In this document: in pieces, positions 55,186 through 64,000 of the stretch | How the letters are laid out: each line of letters starts with the position of its first letter | How positions within the stretch are numbered: position 1 is the first letter of the stretch | NCBI GenBank assembly: GCA_046349775.1 | Contig: JAXMBS010000021.1 | Span: 1 to 64,000 of the forward strand | Direction of reading: 5' to 3' | Source of the DNA: JAEUIG01 sp046349775 | Lineage (GTDB): Bacteria; Planctomycetota; Planctomycetia; Planctomycetales; Planctomycetaceae | Length of the DNA: 64,000 bases | Made by a program: the position numbers and the translations under genes | The notes under the pieces: model-generated | What the model saw: the letters and a program-made list of their open reading frames with translations, nothing else | Told to the model about the DNA's origin: nothing | Database searches by the model: none

Positions 55186-58002
55186 GTGAGGGCGCACTTC
55201 GCCAGCCTGACTCTTCACCCCTGCGGCGCAGCCCGGCAGCTGTTGCTGATCGTGGTGCTGTTGTGCACGCCGGTCGCCGCGGCCGATGGCGTGATCCAGA
55301 ACGGCGTCTACCACAATGGGTTCGACGAGCCCAACGCATCGTGGGTAATGACTCCGCATCCCGGCGCACCGACACACATGCAACGGCGGATTGGCAGTGA
55401 TCGGAATTCCGTCGTCGAGGAGTTCGGCTTCTTCGTCCGGCAGCCGGACTCAAACCTGGTGGTCGCGCACGAACTGCCCCCCAGCGTAGTCTACGAGGAA
55501 CTGACTGCGTCGATCTGGGTCCATTCCAACTGCACCGCCGTGCAGGTCGGCCTGGTGCTCCGGTTTCCGCTGCAACTGGACCCGAGCACCGGCGAGCCGG
55601 CACAGGCCGTGCTGTTTGGCGAGAGTTACACAAAGCCGAATGAATGGCAACGACTCACCTGCCGCACTACGCGCGATGCCGTACAGAACGTCGTTCGGCT
55701 GTTGCGCAACCAATTGCGGCAGCAGTCCGACGCTGTCCTCATCGACCAGCGGACGATCATCGTCGAACGGATCGTCGTGAAGCTCGACGTTCAAGACGGA
55801 CGGACGAGCCTGAAACTCGACGACGTCGAATTCGGGCCGATTGTGCAGCCTGCCGAGGTCAAAACCAATCCCGACTCCCCCAGACGGGCGCCGCGCGAGA
55901 CACAGCGTCGGGCCACATTGGGGGACGACCAGGTGCTGATCGACGGTCGTCCCAGCGTCGTCCTGTTTACCCCCTATCAGGGGGAAGAAGTCGACGCCCT
56001 GGCGAAACTGGGGTTCAACGTAGCCTGGATCGATCGCTACGACGACACCGCCCTGCTCACCGCGCTGGGGGAAGTCGGATTGCTCGCGATGGCGAACCCG
56101 CTGCTGCGAGAGATTCCTCTGGAAGAAGTGCTGCAACCCGACTCGGACATCGGGCTGGTCGCGTTCAGCGAAGACACATCCAACATCGTGTTCTGGAACA
56201 TGGGGACGCGGATTGCGTCTGCGCACCTCCAGACGCAGTCGAAGCTGATCGAGAAAGTCCACGAAGCGGACGCGCGGTTTGAACGGCCCGTGCTGATCGA
56301 TGTGATCGGCGGCGAGCGTGAATTCCACCGCCATGCGGACGTGATCGGCTCCAGCCGGCACATCCTGAATACGTCCACTTCGCCGCAAAGCTATCTCGAA
56401 TACCTGCGCAGGCATCGCAAGGCGGGTCTCCCGGACAAGCCCATGTTCACGTGGCTCCAGACCGAAGTCGCCGACGCGAACCTGGTCACGCGCACCGAGG
56501 GGCAGTCGTTGCCGCTGGTCGAGCCGGAGCAGATCTGGATGCAGGGCTATGCGGCGCTGTCGGCCGGCTACAAAGGGATCGGGTTCTGGAAACTGACGTC
56601 GCTGACGGCGCCGATCCCCGGCAACGAAGAGCGCCGCAAGGCCATCGCCCTGTTCAACGCGCATGTGCAGTTGCTCGAGCCCTGGCTGGCGAGCGCCAAA
56701 TTCCAACGGCTGGTGCCGGCGACCGTTGGCACGACCTCTTCCGCGCGAACGCTGCGCAGCCGCCCGAAGGGACTCGAAGGTTTCATGGGCGGGCTGAAAG
56801 CCAGGCCGGACGAGGAACCTCGCACCGAAGTGCAGGTCGCAGTCTTCAGTTGCGAACAGGGCCTGCTGCTGCTGCCGCTGTGTACGAAGACAACAGTCAG
56901 TTTCAGCCCGGTCCGATGCTGGCCGACGAGCTGCATCTCGCCGTCGTGCCGGAGAATATCCAGGCATGGAGGTGACGACGACCAGCGTGGCTCCGCTGAC
57001 CAACAAGCTGGAGCCGCTCCTCGTCCGAAGGCTGCTGCATCCGGCTATCGCGGTTTGATCAGTTCACGGCGATTGTCCTGACCAGCGGTGAAGCGCCGGA
57101 TAACCCAGCAACGAAGCGCAGGCGCTGCAGGGCGAATCGCCCGCAACTGGATCGATCTTTGGCCCGCGCCAAGACGGAACGAGGCTGAGCGTCCACGGCA
57201 AACTGGTGGCCGTGGCGCCGCTGATTCCGAACGCCGAAACCATTCTCTCCGCCGCGACCGCGCGGTGGACGAGGCAGAATCGAGGTTTTCACAGGGGGAC
57301 TTCGACAGCCGCGACTCCAGAGTTCCAACGCGCTGCGATCATGACGCGCTGTCCAGCGAATGCACTGGGACAAGGCAGTCTCTCAGTCAAAACTGACGCG
57401 TCGGGAGTGTCCAGCCCCGCATACGATCTCGCTTCCCAGACGCTCCCCTCGACCATTGGGCGTTAACGGCGAGATTGGCAAACGCTCGGCGAAGGACGAC
57501 AACCTGCTGCGGTCCGGCGGATTCGAAGACGCCGAGACATTCCGCGCGCATGGCTGGGACCACCACCAGGGGGCCGATCCGAACGTCCGTTCGCGGGCGG
57601 AGCTGTTCGGCCTGAGCAAGTTCGAGGGCGTCGCCAGCTATGCGACTGCAGGCCGATCCGGTCGATCCGTCCCAGCCTCCCGATCAAGTCCTGGACCCGC
57701 CCGAGCGGATCGTCAGCCCGCCGATCCCCGTCTACGCCGGGCAGATCGTCCATATCAGCGGGATGGTCCAGGTCGTCACTCCACTCATGGGTAACGCCGA
57801 CGGACTTGTCATCTACGAGAGCACGAAGGGGACGGTCGGTGCGCTCCGCTGGCGCGAGCCGACGCCGCCGAAGACGTGGCAGCCGTTCCAGTTGATCCGT
57901 GAAATTCATCAGAGCCAGGATTTGACGATCACGATCGAGCTGCGGAGCCTGGGGGACGTGCGGATCGACGACCTGAAGGTCGTGGCGATCGATGCGGAGT
58001 GA
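55186..58002 (+). CDS. Large secreted protein of unknown function, frameshifted
   Basis: GTG start with a purine-rich ribosome site. The signal peptide lies at about residues 15-33 (ARQLLLIVVLLCTPVAAADG). The first 565 residues are coherent: a beta-sandwich-like N-terminal domain (GVIQNGVYHNGFDEPNASWV, VVHELPPSVVYEELTASIWV-like strands), then an alpha/beta region with a TIM-barrel-like pattern (LGFNVAWIDRYDDTALLTAL, MFTWLQTEV, IWMQGYAALSAGYKGIGFW) reminiscent of glycoside hydrolase folds, though no catalytic pair can be named. From about 56870 to 57640 the frame changes repeatedly, and a coherent C-terminal domain (VYAGQIVHISGMVQVV, VRIDDLKVVAIDAE) ends at 58002. Full length is near 930 residues. 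Confidence 0.68.
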
Positions 58003-58187
58003 AGCGGGTCGTCGGTAGTGGGTAGCAAAAGAACGTCCGCAGCAGCCGCTTGCGGATTGCGCCGTCCGTGCCGCGCGCTATACTGCGCGCAGCGGCCCGA
58101 CCTCATCACCTTCTCAAAGCGGCCGCAACATGTCGAGCGCCGGCCCTCGACCAATGTCGTTCGATCTATCGCTGGAAAGCATTCGTC

Positions 58188-58628
58188 ATGGGTTTGCTGC
58201 AGGAATTCAAGAAGTCGCGCTGGAAGGGGAACGTCATCGGGATATGGCGCAAGGGTCGGCATCGTCACCAGCGCGTCGTCATTGCAAGATCGTCACTTCG
58301 CTGGTGACGGACATGATCACGCCGGTGATCGGCAACTGCTGCTGGCAGGATTTCAACAATCTCTTCATCTGGTTTGGCAGGCAATAAACTCGGCACGTAT
58401 GCCGCCACGAAAGCGGGCCCGGAAGCAGGTCCGGCCATTGGATATGGCGCCTTTATCCAGTCCACAATCGATTTCCTGATCGTGGCGCTCGCCATGTTCC
58501 TGGTCATCAAGCTGATGAACCGCGCCCAAGACCTCTTCGAGCGCAAAAAAGCCGAAGAGCCGCCGCCGGCGCCGCCGGAGGACATCCAGCTTCTGCGTGA
58601 AATCCGCGATTCGCTCGCGCGACGGTAA
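58188..58628 (+). CDS. mscL: Large-conductance mechanosensitive channel MscL, frameshifted
   Basis: Starts MGLLQEFKKS at 58188 with the conserved amphipathic N-terminus. Then the frame changes near 58230, 58265 and 58340-58380: KGNVI, KIVTSLVTDMITPVIG and FNNLFIWFG come from different frames, and GAFIQSTIDFLIVALAMFLVIKLMNR with the Glu/Pro-rich C-terminus (QLLREIRDSLARR) from the last. Total length 147 codons fits MscL (about 136 residues). The pore-lining first helix region is the most damaged, so ordinary sequence error is more likely than a real pseudogene. Osmotic safety valve of the inner membrane. Confidence 0.8.
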
Positions 58629-58925
58629 TTGCCGGAACACGATATCGACGGCCGGGCGCAACGAAGTAGCCCATAAGGTCAGGCAGCCGGGCTGCGACAA
58701 TCAGCGTCCAATGAAACCGCGAATTGCCATGCTGCTGCTGCGCCGTGACGCGTGAAATCCGCATCGTCACGTTCCAAATGAGCAACCCGGCATGTATACG
58801 GCAAGCCGCAGACGTCGCGAACCAGTCCCCCCACGCGACGTACAGGCTGCCCCGAGGTCCAGCGGTACTGTTGAAATCAAGGCCGCATTGAGCTGCTTGT
58901 AGAACCGGCCGGACTTGTTACCATG
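58629..58925. other. Gap between convergent mscL and lnt
   Basis: 297 bp. Contains GGCAGCCGGGCTGC (58684-58697), a word of the repeat at 63419-63488. No ORF or T-tracted hairpin is supported. Confidence 0.35.
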
Positions 58926-60572
58926 CTAGTGCACGTCGACCGCGTCGCTGCGCTTGCCGTCGTAATCGATGAACATTTCCGGCTCGCGGATCACACCATT
59001 GCCGTCGATGAACGCCGAGATGCCGGTGTTTACCGCCCGCACCAGCGGCGTGCGCGTCTCGATACAGCGGAAGGCCGACGTGATCAAATGCTGGTTCAGC
59101 TCGCTCGATCCGTGGAACCAGCCGTCGTTGGTGAGATTCACGAGACAATCGACCGGCTGCTCCTTTTCGGCGGCTTTGACCATCTCGCGGACAAGGTGCG
59201 GCACCGTGTCCTCAAAGCAGATCGTCGGCAGCAGCCGTCGGCCGCCGGAGTGGAACACGTGCGCGTTCCGGCCGGCCGAAATCCCCATCTCGCCGGCGAA
59301 CGGAAACAGCCGCTGCAATCCCGTGAACGTGTCGGCGAGCGGGATGTACTCGCCGAACGGCACGCGGTGCATCTTGTCGTAGCGACCGGCGATGCTGCTG
59401 GCCGCGTGATCGATGAGTAGCGCCGAGTTGTAGTGCGCCAGCTTGCCGGGAGTGGCGTCGAGCGCGTCTGAGCCGATGATCAGATCGGCGCGCGTCTTCT
59501 CGCTCAACTCAATCAGCTCCCGCCGCGCCGCGTTTTCTGCGGACCGCCACTCCTTCACGTCCAGACCGGGATGCAGCGCCTGCAGCTCCTCGTCGCCCAT
59601 GTCCGGATCGGTCGTCCGCACACCCCAGCGAAACATCGTCTCCGGCCAGACAATCAGGTCCGGTTGATAGCGGACCGCCTCTGACGTGAGGCCGACGTGC
59701 AGCCGATAGATCTCATCAAATCTCGAGCCGTCGTGTTTCAGTGAAGACGGGAAGTTCCCCTGGATCAAAGCGACGCGCGGGCCGGCGGGAAACTCCGCCT
59801 CGCGCCGCATCGTGCCATAGACCAACGCAGCAGCGACGAGCGACAGCGTCGCGCCGATGCCGATCCATTGTCGGCGCCCGGTGACATTCGACAGACCGTT
59901 CGGAGCGTCGAGCGACGCCGTCCCCAGGCGTTGCAACCAGGACCACGGCACGCACCCCGCGAGTGCGGCGTTCCCCATCGCGACGAGGAAGCTCACGCCG
60001 TAGGCGCCGGTGAGGTCGCTGATCTGGATCAGCCGATTCCACTCAAACTGTGTATGACCCAGGAAGTACCACGCAAAGCCGCTCAGGATGTGCGCCCGCG
60101 CAAATTCCAGACCGACCCAGATGGTCGGCACAGCCAGCACCAGCGGCAGCTTCCAGCGATGAACAGCGACGCGTGACAAGGCGACGAACAGCGGGAAGTA
60201 CACCGCAACGTACGCGGCCAGCGCGATCCAGGCGGGATACATCCACGTGTCGCCGAGCCGCATCCATTGCAGTGCGACCAGAGTGAACGCGAGTCCGCCA
60301 ACATAGATCAGGCGGTACATGCGGCGCGTCGGGCGATCGAGGCGAATGAGCTGGATCAGCGGCGCCAGGCAGACCCATCCCAGTGGACCCCACGAAAGGG
60401 GAGCGAACGCGCCCCACATGAGCAGGGCTGTCAGCAGAGAGAGCGTCAGCGCGCCGCGCGTGGGAGCGGGGGCGGCGCGAGCCTGGTCGATGATCTGTTC
60501 CACGCTGGGCTGCGAGGCGTCGCGCGCGGCAGCGTCGGAATGGCGCGTGGGCGGTATCAATGTCGCAGGCAT
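58926..60572 (-). CDS. lnt: Apolipoprotein N-acyltransferase
   Basis: 548 residues from ATG 60572 (MPATLIPPTRHSDAAARDAS). Upstream codons are repeat-derived. An unusual ~70-residue soluble N-terminal extension precedes the membrane helices (LSLLTALLMWGAFAPLSWGP and others). The nitrilase-like periplasmic domain carries the catalytic triad: Glu in VWPETMFRW, Lys in YDKMHRVPFGEY and Cys in TICFEDTVPHL. It adds the third acyl chain to lipoproteins, the last maturation step. Presence in a planctomycete fits the Gram-negative-type envelope also implied by the outer-membrane autotransporter. Confidence 0.94.
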   Translation of the reverse strand: MPATLIPPTRHSDAAARDASQPSVEQIIDQARAAPAPTRGALTLSLLTALLMWGAFAPLSWGPLGWVCLAPLIQLIRLDRPTRRMYRLIYVGGLAFTLVALQWMRLGDTWMYPAWIALAAYVAVYFPLFVALSRVAVHRWKLPLVLAVPTIWVGLEFARAHILSGFAWYFLGHTQFEWNRLIQISDLTGAYGVSFLVAMGNAALAGCVPWSWLQRLGTASLDAPNGLSNVTGRRQWIGIGATLSLVAAALVYGTMRREAEFPAGPRVALIQGNFPSSLKHDGSRFDEIYRLHVGLTSEAVRYQPDLIVWPETMFRWGVRTTDPDMGDEELQALHPGLDVKEWRSAENAARRELIELSEKTRADLIIGSDALDATPGKLAHYNSALLIDHAASSIAGRYDKMHRVPFGEYIPLADTFTGLQRLFPFAGEMGISAGRNAHVFHSGGRRLLPTICFEDTVPHLVREMVKAAEKEQPVDCLVNLTNDGWFHGSSELNQHLITSAFRCIETRTPLVRAVNTGISAFIDGNGVIREPEMFIDYDGKRSDAVDVH

Positions 60573-60599
60573 CGTCGATTCCTTCCGTGGAATTCGGCC

Positions 60600-60680
60600 G
60601 GGTGCCACTGGCTTCGCCAGTGCTTTCTCAGAGCAGTCAATGCATCGTAATGATGGCACGGGCATAGCCCGTGGCACCCC
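60600..60680. repeat. Double hairpin repeat, GGGTGCCACTGGCTTCGCCAGTG family, copy 2
   Basis: Left arm 60600-60622 matches 52097-52120 exactly over 23 bp; right arm 60654-60680 (GGCACGGGCATAGCCCGTGGC) is a variant whose outer bases still complement the left. It lies just upstream of lnt, downstream of moeA. Confidence 0.75.
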
Positions 60681-60712
60681 TCAATTCGCGAAGTCTCAAT
60701 TCAGCTCGATGA

Positions 60713-61985
60713 TCACCAGGGATAGACCTGCACACGTTCTCCGGCGGCGTACTCTCGGGCGCCGGCCGGGAACAGCGTCATGGCATTGGCGGCGACCGTC
60801 GAACGCAAGTCGGAGGAGCCCTTCCAGCGGACCGGCGTCACACGCGGGCCGTCAGAAGTGGTCTCAAGCTGCGAGGGGACAAACGTCGGCCGCTCGTCGT
60901 TGTGAACATGTGGGACGGCCAACCGGGCAGCCAGCGAAGCAGGCCGCGCGGGGGCGCGCCCGGACAACGCTCGGATCGCCGTCTGCACGAACAATTCGCA
61001 GCAAACCATACTGCTGACGGGATTTCCGGGCAAGCCGAATATGTGCCGCCGCCGTCCGTCCGGTGCATCGTAAACCCCGTACCAGACCGGCTTGCCGGGC
61101 TTGAGATGCAGCTTGTGGAACACCTCCTGGACGCCGCATTTCGCCAAGGTGCCGGGAACGAGGTCCAGCTTGCCCATCGAAACCCCGCCGGAGAGACACA
61201 GGACGTCGGAGTCGAGTCCGCAACGAACCCGCTGTTCCAGGATCTGCTCGTCATCGCGTGCGATCCCCAGCGGCACTACCGCGCAGCCCATCCGGGACAG
61301 TTGGCCGTGAAGTATGGATTCGTTGGAGTTGCGAATCTGCGCGGGGCCGGGTTTTTGATCGACCGGGACCAGCTCGTCTCCGGTTGCCAGCACGGCGACG
61401 CGCGGCGGCGGAATGACCAGACGGTCGATCGACCGAGTTCGGCCAGCAGTCCCAGCTCTTGCGGGCGCAGCACCCGTCCGGACGAAACGACGATCTCCCT
61501 GTCCGCATCGATGTGCCGCGAGGCAGCACGTCCTGCCCCGGTTTCACCTCGCCGGAGCGGAACCGCACACGGTTGTCCGCGACGATCGCGTCCTCGATTC
61601 GCACGACGGCGTCCGCTCCGTCCGGAATCGGCGCGCCAGTCATAATCCGGCGCCGTTCGCCGCTGCCGAGAGGCCGCGCCGCCTGCTGACCGGCCGTCAG
61701 CTCGCCGACAATCCTGAGCGCAGTTTCCGCGTCATGCACATCGCCACTGCGGATCGCGAAGCCATCCATCAGCGACTTGGCGAACGGCGGCGAGTCGCTG
61801 TCGCTGATGATGTCCTCCGCCAGCGTGCGGCCGAGCGTTTCCATGAGCGGCAGCCGGACGGCGGCCAGCGGCTGTGTCTCGGCGACGATCCGGTCCAGAG
61901 CTTGATCGACGGTCAACATGTTATGCACGACTTCGGCGAGCCGGGCGGCGTCAGCCCCCGGATTGCGGTTCTGTTGAGCAATCAT
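60713..61985 (-). CDS. moeA: Molybdopterin molybdenumtransferase, frameshifted
   Basis: Inserts molybdate into adenylated molybdopterin. The N-terminal half is intact (MLTVDQALDRIVAETQPL, DSDSPPFAKSLMDGFAIRS, RIMTGAPIPDGADAVVRIED). The frame changes near 61490 (LRPQELGLLAELGRS) and again near 61395 (MLATGDELVPVDQ, then NSNESILHGQLSRMG). SGGVSMGKLDLVPG and FGLPGNPVS give the MPT-binding and catalytic region. Repaired length is about 420 residues. The start may be at 61985 or the downstream MLTVDQ (61919). Divergent from the RlmI-like gene. No other moco genes are in the window. Confidence 0.9.
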
Positions 61986-62144
61986 TGCTGCCGCTGCGGT
62001 CCGCGTCTACGATCGCGCGATGCCTCCCCGTCACGGATCGCGAACTCCCTGACCTCGCCCGTTTGCCGCGCCGAGCGATCGCGCTCGCCGCCCAAGCTGC
62101 CGCTGTCCCCGAACACCTGCGGCAGCGCGCGCTGTCAGTCGCGG

Positions 62145-63310
62145 ATGACGCTCAATTGCCGCAGATTCCGGTGCGGTCGCCGACCCGGCACCCGTTCCTG
62201 TACCGCAAGCGGCTGGGGACGTTCGACCGCCGTGCCCGGCACGGCGATCTCGTTCAGCTGGTACTCGATACCGGCGAGATCTTCGGTTACGGGCTGTTCA
62301 ATCCGCGAGCCGAGATCACCGTGCGACTCCTGACGCTGGGCGAAGAACTGCCGCGGGAAGAGTGGTGGTCGGCCGCGCTGGCCGAAGCGATTGCGCTGCG
62401 TCGCGACACGCTGCAACTCGACAAAGTCACGAACGCGTACCGTCTGGTGCATGCGGAAGGAGACGGCATCCCGGGATTCGTCGCCGACCGGTTCGGCGAC
62501 ATCGTCAGCATCGAGGTCTTCAGCCTCGCGATGTATCAACGCGTGGACGCGCTCGCGCCGCTATTGGCGGAGATGTGCGGCGCTAAGCACTGGGTGATCC
62601 GCACGGCGCCGCAGTCGCTGGAGCACGAAGGCTTCGCCGCCGAGCCGTACGGGTCGCCGGGTCAACCGGGACACGCGACGATTGAAGAATTCGGCACGCG
62701 CTTTCGCGTGGACTTCAGCCAGGGGCACAAGACCGGGTTCTTCTGCGACCAGCGCGACAACCGGCGGGACGCGGCAGCATTGTGCGGCGGCAAAACGGTC
62801 CTCGACGCGTGCTGCTATACCGGCGGGTTCTCGGTGCAGGCCAGCGTGCTGGGGCAGGCCCGCGAAGTCACTGGAGTCGACCTGGATGAGACAGCCATCG
62901 AGACCGCACGGACGAATGCCAAGCTGAACCGCAAACAGATTCGGTACGTCCACGCGGACGTGTTTCCGTACCTGCGGGACATGCAGCGGAACGATCGCAG
63001 CTACGAAGTCGTGATCCTTGACCCGCCGAAGTTTGTCAGGTCGCGGGACGAATTCGAGGAGGGAAAGCAGAAGTACTTCGATTTGAATCGGCTGGCGATG
63101 CAGCTGGTTGCGCCGGGAGGCTGGCTCGTGACGTGCACGTGTTCGGGACTGATGTCGGCTCGCGACTTCCAGCAGACGGTCTCGGCGGCGGTGCCGGGAG
63201 ACCGCCGGGCGCGGATTCTGAATCGGACCGGAGCCGCAGCGGATCATCCGATCGCGGCCAACTGCCTGGAGACCGAATACCTCCAGGTGCTCTGGCTGAA
63301 GCTGGATTGA
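62145..63310 (+). CDS. RlmI-like 23S rRNA (cytosine-C5) methyltransferase
   Basis: About 388 residues, close to E. coli RlmI. N-terminal PUA-like domain (HPFLYRKRLGTFDRRARHGD, FGYGLFNPRAEITVRLL), then a Rossmann methyltransferase: VLDACCYTGGFSVQA (SAM motif I), VTGVDLDETAIETA, VILDPPKFVRSR (motif IV) and LVTCTCSGLMS (catalytic Cys motif). The start is uncertain. The ATG at 62145 is one base out of frame with the body, which suggests a small indel, and TTG 62156 is in frame. The open frame extends further upstream across the moeA start and is not credible there. Confidence 0.87.
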
Positions 63311-63320
63311 TCGCGAGTTT

Positions 63321-63385
63321 GTAGGCTGGGTCTGGACCCAGCTTGATTCGACTGCCGTGCAAAGCTGGGTCTTGACCCCGCCTAC
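63321..63385. repeat. Two-arm palindrome, GTAGGCTGGGTCTGGACCCAGC family
   Basis: Arms 63321-63342 and 63364-63385 are inverted repeats (18 of 22). The left arm is itself a palindrome centred on GGGTCTGGACCC. It follows the RlmI-like stop codon by 10 bp. Confidence 0.7.
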
Positions 63386-63418
63386 AGGACTGGCTGAAGC
63401 TCGACTGATCGCGACGCG

Positions 63419-63488
63419 GGAAGGCAGCCCGGCTGCTCCAGCGTATGTCTGCGAATTGGCGTCGACTCCCCAGCCGCCGGGCTGCTTC
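63419..63488. repeat. Two-arm repeat with AGCAGCCCGGC words
   Basis: GGGAAGGCAGCCCGGCTGC (63418-63436) and CAGCCGCCGGGCTGCTTC (63471-63488) are inverted and separated by 34 bp. A related word occurs at 58684-58697. Confidence 0.55.
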
Positions 63489-63536
63489 GCGTGCAACGGG
63501 CGGGAATAATCCCGACCTTCAGCGGATCACATCCGC

Positions 63537-63959
63537 ATGCAACTCGTCTACCAGATCCTGGCCGACGTCGTCGTCGCGGCGCACTTTGCGTACGTGATGT
63601 TCGTCATCCTCGGTCTGCTGGCGGTGCTGATTGGGCGGATCTTCCAGTGGGAGTGGACGCGGCGCTTCTGGTTCCGGGTCATCCACCTGGCGATGATCCT
63701 GATTGTGGTCGTCGAGTCCTGGTTTGGAGTCGTCTGTCCGCTGACGACCTGGGAGAACAGCCTGCGCAAGCTCGCTGGTCAGACGACCTACAACGGCGCG
63801 TTCATCGCCCAGTGGATACACGACGTGCTGTTCGTGGAGGCCTCTCCGGCCGTCCTCACGACGTGCTACACGGTGTTCGGGTTGGCGGTGCTGGCGTCGT
63901 TCATCGTGTCGCCGCCGCGCTGGCCGAAGCGGGCGCAGCCGGCCGATGCGGCGGCGTGA
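63537..63959 (+). CDS. DUF2784 family membrane protein
   Basis: 140 residues with four predicted membrane helices (VVVAAHFAYVMFVILGLLAVL, FWFRVIHLAMILIVVVESWF, WIHDVLFVEAS, VLTTCYTVFGLAVLASFIV). HFAYVMF, RVIHL and CPLTTWENSLR, with a conserved cysteine and histidines, are the DUF2784 signature. Small integral membrane protein of unknown function, common in proteobacteria and planctomycetes. Intact and complete, 40 bp from the end of the window. Confidence 0.9.
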   Translation: MQLVYQILADVVVAAHFAYVMFVILGLLAVLIGRIFQWEWTRRFWFRVIHLAMILIVVVESWFGVVCPLTTWENSLRKLAGQTTYNGAFIAQWIHDVLFVEASPAVLTTCYTVFGLAVLASFIVSPPRWPKRAQPADAAA

Positions 63960-64000
63960 CGCATCTGCCATGCGTCGCTAATCGGGTCGGTGGGCCAGGA

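Noticed and set aside
55450..57006. A 518-codon minus-strand frame opposite the large secreted protein
   Set aside because: Antisense shadow with no signal, motif or ribosome site.

Overview
This is a high-GC stretch of a planctomycete chromosome, probably class Planctomycetia. The evidence is the mix of families: two DUF1501 proteins, a PVC-type membrane dehydrogenase with a C-terminal CxxCH cytochrome, a DUF1570 protein, planctomycete-style leucine-rich repeat proteins, a beta-helix protein with an inverse-autotransporter-like barrel, a CE15-like esterase and a Hanks-type Ser/Thr kinase. No tRNA, rRNA, CRISPR array, prophage or insertion sequence was seen.

Layout. 1-9.1 kb (minus strand): two DUF1501 proteins around a giant unrecognised protein, then a sulfite reductase. 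9.4-12.0 kb: polysaccharide deacetylase and DUF1570 protein. 12.2-16 kb: aroB, a UbiA-family prenyltransferase and two neighbouring SpoU methyltransferases. 16.3-25 kb: PVC cytochrome, membrane alpha/beta hydrolase, alkA-type glycosylase, ceramidase-like secreted protein, a PabA/TrpG amidotransferase and an NHL-repeat protein. 25-33.2 kb: envelope proteins and a membrane kinase. 34-37.4 kb: the apparent operon coaE-rho-ribH-nusB. 37.8-45.2 kb: glycosyltransferase, AI-2E-type permease, DinB-like protein, tandem LRR proteins, an SDR and tandem M50 proteases. 45.3-46.9 kb: a candidate retron. 48-51 kb: leuA with a full attenuator, then obg. 51-64 kb: RluA-type synthase, a small gene/rdgB/CE15 cluster, a large secreted protein, mscL, lnt, moeA, an RlmI-like methyltransferase and a DUF2784 protein.

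Two regulatory or RNA-level systems stand out. First, 45284-46925 has the layout of a retron: a near-consensus promoter, a 149-nt element closed by a 17-position inverted repeat (a1/a2) that holds a short and a long hairpin, then a reverse transcriptase with both retron hallmarks (NAxxH and VTG). Second, leuA is preceded by a promoter, a 20-codon leader peptide with seven leucines, a competing antiterminator and an intrinsic terminator, the textbook arrangement of leucine attenuation.

Many intergenic gaps carry short two-armed palindromic repeats from about a dozen unrelated families. Several of them supply or touch the stop codon of the neighbouring gene.

Many otherwise conserved genes (sulfite reductase, pabA, mscL, moeA and others) are broken by small indels that cluster in patches, while other long genes are untouched. 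The simplest reading is residual sequencing error, so such genes are given as one feature spanning the reconstructed coding region.
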